Below are positions 1 to 7,579 of a stretch of DNA of 43,717 bases, piece after piece (position 1 is the stretch's first letter; each line of letters begins with the position of its first letter). The stretch is taken from NCBI GenBank assembly GCA_003169695.1, contig PNAS01000055.1, positions 1 to 43,717 of the forward strand, in the 5' to 3' direction. The DNA comes from Spartobacteria bacterium. GTDB taxonomy: Bacteria; Verrucomicrobiota; Verrucomicrobiia; Chthoniobacterales; UBA10450. The position numbers and the translations under genes are program-made. The notes under the pieces were generated by a model. The model saw nothing but the letters and a program-made list of their open reading frames with translations, was not told the origin of the DNA and did no database searches.

Positions 1-773
1 CAGCAATCGTAGACGAGAGGGCCAAACTCGGCGCCGAGGTCGAGATCGGCCCATTTTCGATTGTCGGGGCGGAGGCGGTTGTCGGGGACAAGTGCGTAAT
101 CCAATCTCACGTGATGATTGAGGGACAGGTACAGATGGGCGCCGGTAATTTCATCGGACACGGCTCGATCATCGGAAGTGCACCGCAGGATCTCACCTTC
201 CAGGCGCAAACCAAAAGTCGAATTGAGATCGGCAATGCCAACGTGATTCGTGAGCATTGCACCATCCATCGCGGCGCGACGGAAGGAAGCGCGACAGTTC
301 TCGGCGATGGGAATTTCCTCATGGTCGGCGCTCACGTCGGGCACGATTGCAGGATCGGGAATGGCGTGGTCATCGTAAATAACTGCTTGCTCGCCGGACA
401 TGTTCGAATCGACGACCGCGCGTTCATCGGCGGTGGGTCGCGGTTTCACCAATCTATCAGGATCGGACGGCTCGTTATGGCTGAGGGTCGGTTCTCGAAA
501 AATCTGCCGCCGTTTCTGATTGCGGCGAAGAATCATGTCTTTGGCGTCAACATTCTCGGCCTGCGGCGCGCCGGTCTATGTCCGGCCGAACGCGACGAAA
601 TCAAGCGAGCATTCAAGCTTCTTTACAAGAGCGGATTGAACACGAAGCAGGCGTTGGAGAAAGCGGCGGAATCGGAATTCGGGATGGTCGGGCGCGAGTT
701 TTTCGACTTCGTGGCGGATGCGGGCAAGCGCGGGATTGTTTCTTACAGCGCCAATCCCGAGGGCGAAGATTAG
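1..773 (+). CDS. lpxA: LpxA, UDP-N-acetylglucosamine O-acyltransferase (5' end cut off)
   Basis: Cytoplasmic enzyme that transfers a hydroxyacyl chain from acyl-ACP to the 3-OH of UDP-GlcNAc, the first step of lipid A synthesis. The frame is open from base 3 with no start visible, so the N-terminus lies outside the window; 256 residues are seen. Left-handed beta-helix hexapeptide repeats ([LIV]-G-x4) run through the first two thirds. The catalytic histidine is the second one in GAHVGHDC (codon at 342-344). The downstream NILGLRRAGL and the helical C-terminal domain (AFKLLYKSGL) match the LpxA C-terminus. It stands tail to tail with pgeF. It shows that the organism makes lipid A. LpxD is excluded because the LpxA-type C-terminal helical domain is present. 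Confidence 0.95.
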   Translation, partial: AIVDERAKLGAEVEIGPFSIVGAEAVVGDKCVIQSHVMIEGQVQMGAGNFIGHGSIIGSAPQDLTFQAQTKSRIEIGNANVIREHCTIHRGATEGSATVLGDGNFLMVGAHVGHDCRIGNGVVIVNNCLLAGHVRIDDRAFIGGGSRFHQSIRIGRLVMAEGRFSKNLPPFLIAAKNHVFGVNILGLRRAGLCPAERDEIKRAFKLLYKSGLNTKQALEKAAESEFGMVGREFFDFVADAGKRGIVSYSANPEGED

Positions 774-787
774 TTGTCGCTGACACG

Positions 788-809
788 GCCCACAGGGCTG
801 TGGGCTACA
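788..809. repeat. Short hairpin ending in CTACA, half-unit of an intergenic repeat family
   Basis: GCCCACAG (788-795) pairs perfectly with CTGTGGGC (798-805) and is followed by CTACA (805-809). It lies between the converging ends of lpxA and pgeF, and the pgeF stop codon is inside the CTACA end. It resembles one arm of the double-hairpin elements at 26387-26453 and 40563-40622. It could also act as a shared transcription end signal, although there is no T run. Confidence 0.5.
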
Positions 810-1470
810 GAAGAGCGAGGAACGCGAGCATGCGTCCGGTCCGGCCTTTTTCGGCGCGATAGGAATAATAGCGATTCAGATCGCACGCGGTGCAGACGCC
901 GCAATCATGCACGGCCGTGACGCCGAGATCACGGCATTGCCGCACGATCTCGGCAGCGAAATCGGTTTCATAATGCGGAGGCCGAATGCACGGACTGAGT
1001 TGTACCATTAGGTCCGAAGCGCGCGAACCAAAATGTTCGGCCATCGATCTGATGGCGTTCGAAACGACACCGAGCTCGGTGCCTTTTTTCCCCGAATGCA
1101 CCAGACCGATCGCATCGCGCACGGGATCCACGAGATAAACAGCGCAGCAATCCGCGACGTAAATTCCGAGGCAAATGCCGCGTTGATTTGTGATCAGGCC
1201 ATCGCAGCTGTCAAAACATTCGTTCTCGCTGGCCGCCCCATCGACAACACCAATGCGCTCTCCGTGCACCTGCTGCGCGGTAACGAACGGCGCGCGGCCG
1301 AGTCCATGTCTCCCCCGGATTTCCCGATGAACACCGTCCAGTCGAGCGAGCGCCTCCATTTTATCGTGCGACACCTCGATATCGGGCACACGCCGGGTGA
1401 AACCGTGAACGACATTGTGCGGCGCGCCCAGCGCCGGGAACTGCTCAGCCAAAAGCTGACCTGCGTTCAC
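805..1470 (-). CDS. pgeF: PgeF/YfiH-type multicopper polyphenol oxidoreductase family protein
   Basis: Member of the DUF152/YfiH family. Its E. coli member edits peptidoglycan precursors that carry the wrong first amino acid, and other members were described as laccase-like or purine nucleosidase enzymes. 221 residues with a GTG start. The metal or catalytic residues are kept: H69 in QQVHG, C108 in VADCC and H125. The usual HAGWRG motif reads HSGKKG here, so Trp-Arg has become Lys-Lys. A cysteine cluster DCGVCTACD lies near the C-terminus. The start codon overlaps the stop of the TolC-like gene by four bases (GTGA), which suggests translational coupling. The family call is firm; the exact substrate is not shown by the sequence. 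Confidence 0.85.
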   Translation of the reverse strand: MNAGQLLAEQFPALGAPHNVVHGFTRRVPDIEVSHDKMEALARLDGVHREIRGRHGLGRAPFVTAQQVHGERIGVVDGAASENECFDSCDGLITNQRGICLGIYVADCCAVYLVDPVRDAIGLVHSGKKGTELGVVSNAIRSMAEHFGSRASDLMVQLSPCIRPPHYETDFAAEIVRQCRDLGVTAVHDCGVCTACDLNRYYSYRAEKGRTGRMLAFLALL

Positions 1471-3032
1471 TTACTGGAATTCGTGCGAGTGGAACGCTTG
1501 GTCTCGACCGGTGTTCGGTTTCCCGCGCCATTCAACGGCAGCGGTGATGGTTTCGGGGCCGGCGTCGGCACGGCATCGGTCTTCAACTTCCGCCGCGTGC
1601 TCGGTTCGTCGAGCTCGTTCGAGTAGGTGACTTCTGTTGCAGTTACACGATCGAATTCCGCCAGAGCCGCACTGTAGTTATAAAGCGCCTGCAGTCGGTT
1701 CGATTGCGCCTGCGTGACCTGAACCCGGGAATCGAGAACTTCCAGCTGTGTGCCCGCGCCCGCGCTCAAGCGCGCACTAGCGAGACGCAAAGCCTCCTCC
1801 GCCTGCCCTACACTCTCTTCCGTCGCGTGAACAAGTTCAGCACTTTGCTTCAAATTTGAATCCGCTTGCTGCACCTCCAGCTCAACCTGCCGGCCCGCGT
1901 CGTCGAAGGTGATTTTCGATTCCTCCAAGACGGCGATTGCTTGTTTGACTGCGCCGTAGGTCGCTCCCCAGTCCCAAATCGCCCAGGTCCCGGTCGCCCC
2001 GAAAATATACCCGCTGCTCACATCCCGCGGATTGTCGGTGAAGGCGGAGCTGCGCACCTCAGACCCCCCGGTCGCATTGATCTGCGGGAAATATCCAGAG
2101 CGCGCGACGCGCACCTGTTCCGCATTGCTGAGCACAATGGCTTTCTGTTGTTTCAAGAATGGTCGCCGCGCTTTGGCCACGTCGATTGCCTGGGCGAGCG
2201 GCATCTGACGGGGCTGATATTGCAATTCGCCGACCGCTTCCAGTGGCGGAGCGTCGCCCCGAGCCGGATCGAAATCGAGCCCGAGCGTTTTCGCGAGCTG
2301 AAGCTCCGAGATGCGATAATTGTTCTGTGCGAGGATGAGGTTTGGATATTGGTTCGAAAGCGCCACTTGCGCTTGCAGGACGTTGAAACGCGGCACGGTG
2401 CCCGCCTCGAACCGATTTTGCTGATCCTGGAGCTGGCTCTTCAGCAGCGTGACCGATTCCTCCTGCACACCAATCAGCGCGCGGTCCAGGAGCACCAGAT
2501 AAAATTGCTGGCGAACTGTCGCGACCACTTGATCGATCGCATTCCGAAACCCGTAGTAGCTGTTGTCGCGCGTGAAATTAGCGGAGCGAATCTGCGAAAT
2601 AATCCGGCCTCCGGCGAAAATCACTTGCGTCGCCTGTATTTGCACATTGTACGACCGCTCGACCCCAATGAAGGAATTGAACGTAGACCCAGGCGTGCCG
2701 CCAGGAGCGGGAGTGGGCGTGACTCCCTCGGCTGGTCCGCCATGGTCCACCTGCAAATGCGGGTCGGTATCCTGGAATGTGCCGGTGGAGCCAATCTGGG
2801 GCAACGCTGCCGCTCGCATCTGAATGTAAAGCCCTTTCGTGCGCTCGATCTCCTGTCGCGCGATCTGAATGGAGGGATTCTGCTGTAGCGCAGTCAGAAT
2901 TGCTTGATTGAGGGTAAACCGCGGAACGCTAGAACGCGCTTCACGAGTATCGGACCCGGCGAACAATCCATCAGACAGGACAAGCGCAAAAAGCGAGGCG
3001 CAGAACAGGGCAGAAAGGAAAAGTTTTCGCAT
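1467..3032 (-). CDS. TolC-family outer-membrane efflux protein
   Basis: 521 residues. Residues 1-25 form a signal peptide (Arg-Lys, then a hydrophobic core, ending near LFAGS). Two long OEP-type halves follow, rich in heptad helices, with the family opening LNQAILTALQQNPSIQIARQ and the second-half NAEQVRVARSGYFPQI. The C-terminus is a Pro/Lys/Thr-rich tail, probably periplasmic and disordered. Such proteins form trimeric channels across the outer membrane for RND, ABC or MFS tripartite pumps. No inner-membrane pump or adaptor is adjacent, so the partner is elsewhere. The upstream MarR-type regulator on the same strand, 190 bases away, is a plausible local controller. The downstream pgeF is translationally coupled. 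Confidence 0.9.
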   Translation of the reverse strand: MRKLFLSALFCASLFALVLSDGLFAGSDTREARSSVPRFTLNQAILTALQQNPSIQIARQEIERTKGLYIQMRAAALPQIGSTGTFQDTDPHLQVDHGGPAEGVTPTPAPGGTPGSTFNSFIGVERSYNVQIQATQVIFAGGRIISQIRSANFTRDNSYYGFRNAIDQVVATVRQQFYLVLLDRALIGVQEESVTLLKSQLQDQQNRFEAGTVPRFNVLQAQVALSNQYPNLILAQNNYRISELQLAKTLGLDFDPARGDAPPLEAVGELQYQPRQMPLAQAIDVAKARRPFLKQQKAIVLSNAEQVRVARSGYFPQINATGGSEVRSSAFTDNPRDVSSGYIFGATGTWAIWDWGATYGAVKQAIAVLEESKITFDDAGRQVELEVQQADSNLKQSAELVHATEESVGQAEEALRLASARLSAGAGTQLEVLDSRVQVTQAQSNRLQALYNYSAALAEFDRVTATEVTYSNELDEPSTRRKLKTDAVPTPAPKPSPLPLNGAGNRTPVETKRSTRTNSSK

Positions 3033-3222
3033 GGAAAAGAATTACGGGACGGACTGTAAACGGATGGGTTTCGGAGAGGAAGCGGAAGGATCGAGAGCTT
3101 TAGCGCTGACTCCTATGCATTCCACGTGCCGCATTCCCTATTAGTGACTTAAACCGCTGCCGAATAGCTGCTTAAAATTTGAGGTTGTTTGTGCACCCTG
3201 CTAATTGTTCCCGAGATCGGGA

Positions 3223-3825
3223 TCAGCGCGTTCCATTTTCGAAACGCCGCGACATTAGCAGGTCACGGCGCGATTTACTGCGAAGCGGTGGATCGTCTTT
3301 CGTTTGGCAGTAATCGTAAATCTTGCTGTAGATATGGAGCCACGCCTTCTGCTCTCCGCGGGTCAGATGGGCCATGACCTTCATCAAATTGCCCACCATT
3401 TCTTCACGGATGCGCCGAACCAGAGCGGAACCCTTTTCGGTAATGCAGACCATGACCTTGCGCCGATCTTCGCGCGCGCTCGAACGCACCACATATCCGA
3501 GATTCTCGAGTCGCGCTACCAAGCCACTCGCCGCCGCAGTCGTATGTCCCATTTTTTGCGCGATCGCGGACATGGTGAGGACCTCCTTATGATCCAATGC
3601 AGCGAGGAGAAAAAACTGCGGAAACGAGACGTTGCCCGGCGCCAGCTCTTTACAGAGATGGAGGACGAAACAGCGCTGCATCTCCAGGATGATATGAGAG
3701 AGCCGTTCCGCGTCGGCGCGGAACTGGTCCATGCCGTTCAAGGTGAGTTGAGTGGCGGTGGCGGTGGCGGTCTTCAACGCGCTTAAGCTAAAATGCTCGC
3801 GGAGTGTGTCAAACGCGAGTGGCAA
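3223..3825 (-). CDS. MarR-family transcriptional regulator
   Basis: 200 residues as drawn. The winged helix covers about residues 65-150: LTMSAIAQKMGHTTAAAS as the recognition region, then SAREDRRKVMVCITEKG, the typical wing with D-x-R-R. MarR proteins are dimers that repress efflux or stress genes and release DNA on ligand binding. The N-terminal 31 residues look non-conserved and include a hexanucleotide-encoded Thr-Ala repeat, so Met32 (start at 3732) is an alternative start giving 169 residues. It lies 12 bases downstream of moeA and upstream of the TolC-like gene, its likely target. No convincing operator was found in the 190-base gap. Confidence 0.88.
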   Translation of the reverse strand: MPLAFDTLREHFSLSALKTATATATQLTLNGMDQFRADAERLSHIILEMQRCFVLHLCKELAPGNVSFPQFFLLAALDHKEVLTMSAIAQKMGHTTAAASGLVARLENLGYVVRSSAREDRRKVMVCITEKGSALVRRIREEMVGNLMKVMAHLTRGEQKAWLHIYSKIYDYCQTKDDPPLRSKSRRDLLMSRRFENGTR

Positions 3826-3837
3826 GAAACGCGACGA

Positions 3838-5019
3838 TCAATCGAGAATAAGGATCGGAACGGTGTTCCCGCTCGGAAAAATCTCGCCCGGCGGAACTCG
3901 TAGAAGCGCATTCGCGCGACTCAAGCCATAAAGCGCGTGAGATTCCTGGCGGCCGACCGGCGTGAATTTTCCGTGAGCCACCCGGCCGCGCACGTAATGG
4001 GGACGGTCACTCCTGTTTTGCACTTCTTCGGCCAACTGCGCTTGGTACTTCGGCAGGGAAAGTTCGTTTTCGTTGGCGCCCATCATTCGAAGAATCGCCG
4101 GCCGTACAAGCAGGAGGAACGTCACAAACGCCGAGACCGGATTGCCCGGTAATCCAAAAATTGCGCACTGGCCGGCACGGCCGAAGAGAAATGGCTTGCC
4201 GGGCTTAACGGAGACGCGCCACAAATCAGTCTGCGCGCCTACGGAGGTCAAGGCCGGCTTCACGAGATCGCGCGCGCCGACCGAGACACCGCCCACGATC
4301 ACGAGGACATCGTGTGCGAGACCTTTTCGCAGCGCCGCTTCGATGGAGAGCGCATCATCCGCGCAATGTTCGACCGCCGCGATGGATACTCCGCATTTGT
4401 CGAAGAGCGCCCGCACGAGAATCGAGTTGCTTTCATAGATTTGACCTGCGCCGAGCGATCCCCCGGGCCGGACCAATTCGTCTCCCGTCGTTATGATCGC
4501 GGCGCGCACTTCGCCGCCCACGTCGATCTCGACGAGTCCTTGCGCAGCGAGCAATGCCAGCGTTTGCGGCCGAATCCTTTCACCCGCCTCGATAATCTTC
4601 TGCCCCTCGCTCAAATCCGATCCGCGGCGGCGGACGAACTCCCCCGGCTCGACTTCCCCGTTGATGAAAATCTCCGAGCCATCGCGCCGAACGTCTTCCT
4701 GCATGATAACCGCATCCGCGCCTTCGGGCATTGGCGCACCCGTGAAAACGCGAACCGCTTCGCCTTCTGCAATCCGCAGCTTGCGATCAACCCCTGCCGG
4801 CTGTTCGCCGATGACGTGCTGGCTTTGTCCAGGTCGGCAAGAGCCGGCCGCAACCGCGTATCCGTCCATCGCCGAATTGTCGAAAACCGGAAGTGCGAGC
4901 TGCGCGAAAATGTCCCGTGCTGCAAACCGTTCCCGCGCCCGGGTCAACGACACGCGACGTGATGGAAGTAGTTTTGCGCTCTCGAGGACGTGAGCGAGCG
5001 CTTCATCTTCGGTGATCAC
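3838..5019 (-). CDS. moeA: MoeA, molybdopterin molybdenumtransferase
   Basis: Inserts molybdate into adenylylated molybdopterin, the last step of basic Mo-cofactor synthesis, in the cytoplasm. 393 residues, close to the usual 400. Visible family motifs are DNSAMDGYA near residue 50, FTGAPMPEGADAVI, TTGDEL, GGVSVGARD, VKPGKP and GLPGNPVS. The C-terminal MoeA domain IV (about residues 320-393) is present. No other moa/moe gene is in the window. It is followed on the same strand by the MarR gene after 12 bases, so the two may be co-transcribed. Confidence 0.95.
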   Translation of the reverse strand: MITEDEALAHVLESAKLLPSRRVSLTRARERFAARDIFAQLALPVFDNSAMDGYAVAAGSCRPGQSQHVIGEQPAGVDRKLRIAEGEAVRVFTGAPMPEGADAVIMQEDVRRDGSEIFINGEVEPGEFVRRRGSDLSEGQKIIEAGERIRPQTLALLAAQGLVEIDVGGEVRAAIITTGDELVRPGGSLGAGQIYESNSILVRALFDKCGVSIAAVEHCADDALSIEAALRKGLAHDVLVIVGGVSVGARDLVKPALTSVGAQTDLWRVSVKPGKPFLFGRAGQCAIFGLPGNPVSAFVTFLLLVRPAILRMMGANENELSLPKYQAQLAEEVQNRSDRPHYVRGRVAHGKFTPVGRQESHALYGLSRANALLRVPPGEIFPSGNTVPILILD

Positions 5020-5091
5020 TAGAAGTCTCTGTATCTCCTCCGATTAGCGCCAAAAACGATTCGCGACCGCCTTAGTTGCATCCTGGTATGG

Positions 5092-5120
5092 TTGACGCGC
5101 ATCCGCCCCTCTCATATTCT
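5092..5120 (+). promoter_or_regulatory. Sigma-70-type promoter of tRNA-Ser
   Basis: TTGACG at 5092-5097 and TATTCT at 5115-5120 are separated by 17 bases, and the mature tRNA begins 11 bases after the -10 box. Position and spacing are what a housekeeping tRNA promoter should show. Confidence 0.72.
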
Positions 5121-5131
5121 CGGATTCGGTT

Positions 5132-5219
5132 GGTGAGGTGGCTGAGTGGTCGAAAGCAGCGCTTTGCTAAAGCGCCGTACCCCAAAAGGGTACCGAGGGT
5201 TCGAATCCCTCCCTCACCG
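5132..5219 (+). tRNA. tRNA-Ser (anticodon GCU)
   Basis: The acceptor stem GGTGAGG (5132-5138) pairs with CCTCACC (5212-5218), with discriminator G at 5219. The anticodon stem GCGCT/AGCGC holds the loop TTGCTAA, with GCT at 5166-5168, decoding AGC and AGU. A long variable arm of the serine type (GTACCC...GGGTAC) and a T arm with GGTTCGAATCC follow. CCA is not encoded. Confidence 0.97.
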
Positions 5220-5655
5220 GTTGGTCGATCACGCCGATTTGTGGCTCTCTCGAGGAGAAATCGTTTCGTGGCGAACCTATCGCTCAACCGCCCACCGGTA
5301 TCAAACCGGCATTCCAGACACGGATTTGGTCAGGATTCGTCAGATTTCCTTTTAAAGGTGGTCGGTCGCCGGCAATCCGTGAATGCCAGCGAATTCGCCA
5401 AGCTTTTGCACCGAGAAGGCTGGGCCGGGATTGCCCCAACGAGGTTTCAGACGCGCGAGAATTGAACGGGATCGCACAGATCGCGGAGTGGGAGCGCTGG
5501 ACCTTCGAGTATTTGCCGGACGGCAGCGTGAGATTTACTAATCTCTAGCAAACTGAGCTACTACCAAAATTTCGGGGAAAGGAGCAAATGAATTCTCGCA
5601 AAACTCCAGACTCACCGGCCAGTTCCTTCCCGAATCCAGAGTCTGGAGAACAGCG
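5220..5655. other. Stretch without a convincing gene
   Basis: About 440 bases between tRNA-Ser and the small lipoprotein gene. A frame ending with a stop at 5546-5548 reads protein-like for its last 29 codons but has no clear start or family resemblance. A 23-codon reading frame at 5588-5659 has a strong ribosome-binding site (AAAGGAG) but spans the inverted repeat at 5604-5648. This may be decayed coding DNA. Confidence 0.4.
5604..5648 (-). terminator. Possible intrinsic terminator of the lipoprotein gene
   Basis: A perfect 10-base inverted repeat, CTCCAGACTC (5604-5613) and GAGTCTGGAG (5639-5648), lies just past the stop of the minus-strand lipoprotein gene. On that strand it is followed by TTTTG. 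The 25-base loop is long and the T run short, so it is only a candidate. Confidence 0.4.
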
Positions 5656-5922
5656 TTAGCGAAACCGATCGGGTACGGCCGGGCTTTCCTCCTCCGTCAC
5701 CTCCGGCACAGGAGGCTTTGGGGATGTGCGCTTCGATTCCTTCTTTTTCGGTTCCTTAGGCACGCTTCCACTCTCTGTCATGACCCGGCGCTGAAGAGTG
5801 CTACCCGTTTGCATCGGCATCAGTATCTCTTCCCGGCGCGCTCTTTGTGATTCCGACGCGCAACCAGCCCCTTCCAAGGCGAAGCAGATGATGACCAAAA
5901 CGGCGAACAAGCGGTGATCCAT
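5656..5922 (-). CDS. Small putative lipoprotein
   Basis: 88 residues from the ATG at 5922. This start is chosen because it opens directly on a signal peptide: MDHR, a hydrophobic stretch, then EGAGC as a lipobox with Cys at residue 21. The mature part is short and charged, with a Thr-Gly-Ser-x-Leu-x-Arg-Arg motif followed by a Lys/Pro-rich tail, and is probably disordered. It is divergently arranged with the L,D-transpeptidase gene (138 bases between starts). The motif resembles tails of short lipoproteins in many Gram-negatives, but no function can be assigned. Confidence 0.6.
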   Translation of the reverse strand: MDHRLFAVLVIICFALEGAGCASESQRARREEILMPMQTGSTLQRRVMTESGSVPKEPKKKESKRTSPKPPVPEVTEEESPAVPDRFR

Positions 5923-6060
5923 ATTAAAATCCTCTGCCGGAGAGGGAATCAGGATCCGAGCGCTGGGGCAAGAACAACCGGATATATCCATTTTTTAGCG
6001 AATCCAGCGCAAATCTTTGGGGTTGAACGCAGAATGGGACGCATTACTGTGCGCATCTTT

Positions 6061-6651
6061 ATGTCTGGCCGACACCTCTTCCGAACCTCGATTGCACTTT
6101 CTCTCCTGGCGTTGTGCACAAGCTGCGCGGAAATGGAAAACGCACAGAAAGCTGCGGCCGATGCTCTCAAGACTGCCGCGGCCGCCCCTCATCCGGCGGA
6201 TGCTTATTGGAATGACGCAGGCATCACCGGGCCGCCGAAGATCGTGGTCAGCTTAAAGGATCAGCGCGCCTATTTCTTCGTAGGCAAAAAGATCATCGGC
6301 GAATCGAATATCTCAACCGGGAAAAAGGACTACGAAACGCCTCCCGGAAAATACCGCGTCATTCAAAAAGACGAGCACCATGTCTCGAGTGTCTACGGTG
6401 ATTTCGTGGGGGAAGACGGCGAAGTCGTAAAAGCGAATGTCAGCTCCCGCAAAGACACGCCGCCGGCTGGAACGACATTCGCCGGGGCGAAGATGCCTTA
6501 TTTCCTCCGGTTCACGCGGGGCTACGGCATGCACGCGGGATTCGTTCCCCGCTACCGCGCTTCTCACGGCTGCATCCGGATGCCCGCCCAGATGGCGAAA
6601 CATTTCTTCGACGCGGCCGAGCTGGATACGCCGGTCATCGTAAAGGAATAG
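6061..6651 (+). CDS. L,D-transpeptidase (YkuD/ErfK family), probable lipoprotein
   Basis: 196 residues from the ATG at 6061, chosen because the upstream extension overlaps the divergent lipoprotein gene and lacks a signal. The N-terminus MSGRHLFRTSIALSLLALC ends in TSC, a probable lipid-attachment Cys. The YkuD domain runs from about residue 60 (KIVVSLKDQRAYFFVGKK) to the end. The catalytic motif is H-x14-16-SHGCIRM with His169 and Cys171. These enzymes make 3-3 cross-links in peptidoglycan or anchor lipoproteins to it through L,D-peptide bonds, in the periplasm. It ends on the base before the HIT gene begins on the other strand. Confidence 0.9.
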   Translation: MSGRHLFRTSIALSLLALCTSCAEMENAQKAAADALKTAAAAPHPADAYWNDAGITGPPKIVVSLKDQRAYFFVGKKIIGESNISTGKKDYETPPGKYRVIQKDEHHVSSVYGDFVGEDGEVVKANVSSRKDTPPAGTTFAGAKMPYFLRFTRGYGMHAGFVPRYRASHGCIRMPAQMAKHFFDAAELDTPVIVKE

Positions 6652-6990
6652 CTAGCCAGGGGGCCAGGCGAGCGGGCGCTTCCCCAGCAGGTGCAGATGC
6701 AAATGCGGAACGCTTTCGCCTGCATCCGGCCCGTTGTTGATTACGACGCGATAGCCCGACGTCACCAAATCGAGTTTTTCCGCCACCGCGCGCGAGGCAA
6801 GGAGCAGTTTACCCAGCAGCGCTTCATCCGCTGGCGTGGCTTCCGCGAGTCTCGAGACAACGCGCTTTGGCACGATCAACACATGCACCGGCGCCTGTGG
6901 ATTCACATCGCGAAAAGCCAGCACGTCGTCATCTTCCCAGACGATGTCGGCGGGAATGTCGCGCCGGACGATTTTTTCAAAAATTGTCAC
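6652..6990 (-). CDS. HIT-family (HINT-like) nucleotide-binding hydrolase
   Basis: 112 residues, the normal size for a HINT protein. It starts with TIFEKIVRRDIPADIVWEDD and carries the histidine triad HLHLHLLG near the C-terminus, with the family's VINNGPDAGESVPH just before it. HINT proteins hydrolyse purine nucleotide phosphoramidates and aminoacyl-adenylates in the cytoplasm. It is convergent with the L,D-transpeptidase with zero spacing and lies 28 bases downstream of the nrdR-associated gene on the same strand. Confidence 0.93.
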   Translation of the reverse strand: MTIFEKIVRRDIPADIVWEDDDVLAFRDVNPQAPVHVLIVPKRVVSRLAEATPADEALLGKLLLASRAVAEKLDLVTSGYRVVINNGPDAGESVPHLHLHLLGKRPLAWPPG

Positions 6991-7018
6991 GAGCCGTCCC
7001 TAGGCAGACGCGTGCCGT

Positions 7019-7579
7019 TCAGCGAATATAGCAGCGCAGATGTTCGAGTTCCGAACTGGAGGCGAGGCGCTCGCGCACAAAGCAGATCACTTCCTCGCGC
7101 AAAGTGTCGCAAGTGCGGGTCCACATCTTCGCGCCGCGGAGATGCTTCACGCACGCTTGCAGATCGCAAAGATGCAGGCTGTCGGCGCGGGCGCTCACGA
7201 GCGCGCTGATTCGTTTTTCCAAACCATCGAAAAACGCGAGCTCGTATCCAGCCCCTGCTTCCTGCGCAATCTCCAGGAGGGAAAACGAAACTGGCGGAGG
7301 TGAAGGCACGAAGTAGGGAACGATCTCCTTGTAACCGATCACCTTCAGAACATAGCGGACGGTTTGAGAAAGTTGATCGAACGGGACGACCGATTCATCG
7401 TTTCGCAGCCGCAAATAAAACGCGATGCTTTCGGTGACGTGATCGGTTAGCCACCAGCGCGGATAACCTGCTTGGTCCGCCGCGCGCGTGATCGCCGCAT
7501 GCAGCCAGGCCTGATCGAACTCGAAGAGTTGGCCCGAATCGCAGCGCAGGTAAGGAAATTCTTCTTTAAACGCGACCAT
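7019..7579 (-). CDS. Conserved-looking protein downstream of nrdR, possible ATP-cone domain
   Basis: 186 residues from the ATG at 7579, which lies 14 bases inside the end of nrdR. Longer starts would run far into nrdR and read as non-protein. Residues about 10-85 have the pattern of an ATP-cone: FEFDQAWLHAAITRAADQAG, then a helix, then DQLSQTVRYVLKVIGYKEIV. The C-terminal half is helical with a CDLQACVKHL segment. No family was recognised with certainty. The overlap with nrdR suggests co-expression and possibly a role in sensing dATP/ATP or in nucleotide reduction; that role is inference. Confidence 0.65.
   Translation of the reverse strand: MVAFKEEFPYLRCDSGQLFEFDQAWLHAAITRAADQAGYPRWWLTDHVTESIAFYLRLRNDESVVPFDQLSQTVRYVLKVIGYKEIVPYFVPSPPPVSFSLLEIAQEAGAGYELAFFDGLEKRISALVSARADSLHLCDLQACVKHLRGAKMWTRTCDTLREEVICFVRERLASSSELEHLRCYIR

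Noticed and set aside
1866..2888. 340-codon plus-strand open frame
   Set aside because: Antisense to the TolC-like gene; shadow.
3125..3180. CTATT...AATAG inverted words as a MarR operator
   Set aside because: Arms of five bases with a 20-base spacer are expected by chance and do not look like a MarR palindrome.
5072..5287. 71-codon minus-strand open frame
   Set aside because: It runs through the tRNA-Ser gene and has no protein pattern.
5453..5548. Protein-like frame ending in a stop at 5546-5548
   Set aside because: No start codon with a ribosome-binding site and no recognised family; kept only as part of the gene-poor stretch.
5525..5566. tRNA-like sequence on the minus strand (GGTAGTAGCTCAGTTTGC...)
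   Set aside because: The D-arm-like words are suggestive, but no acceptor stem or T arm pairs in the right place.
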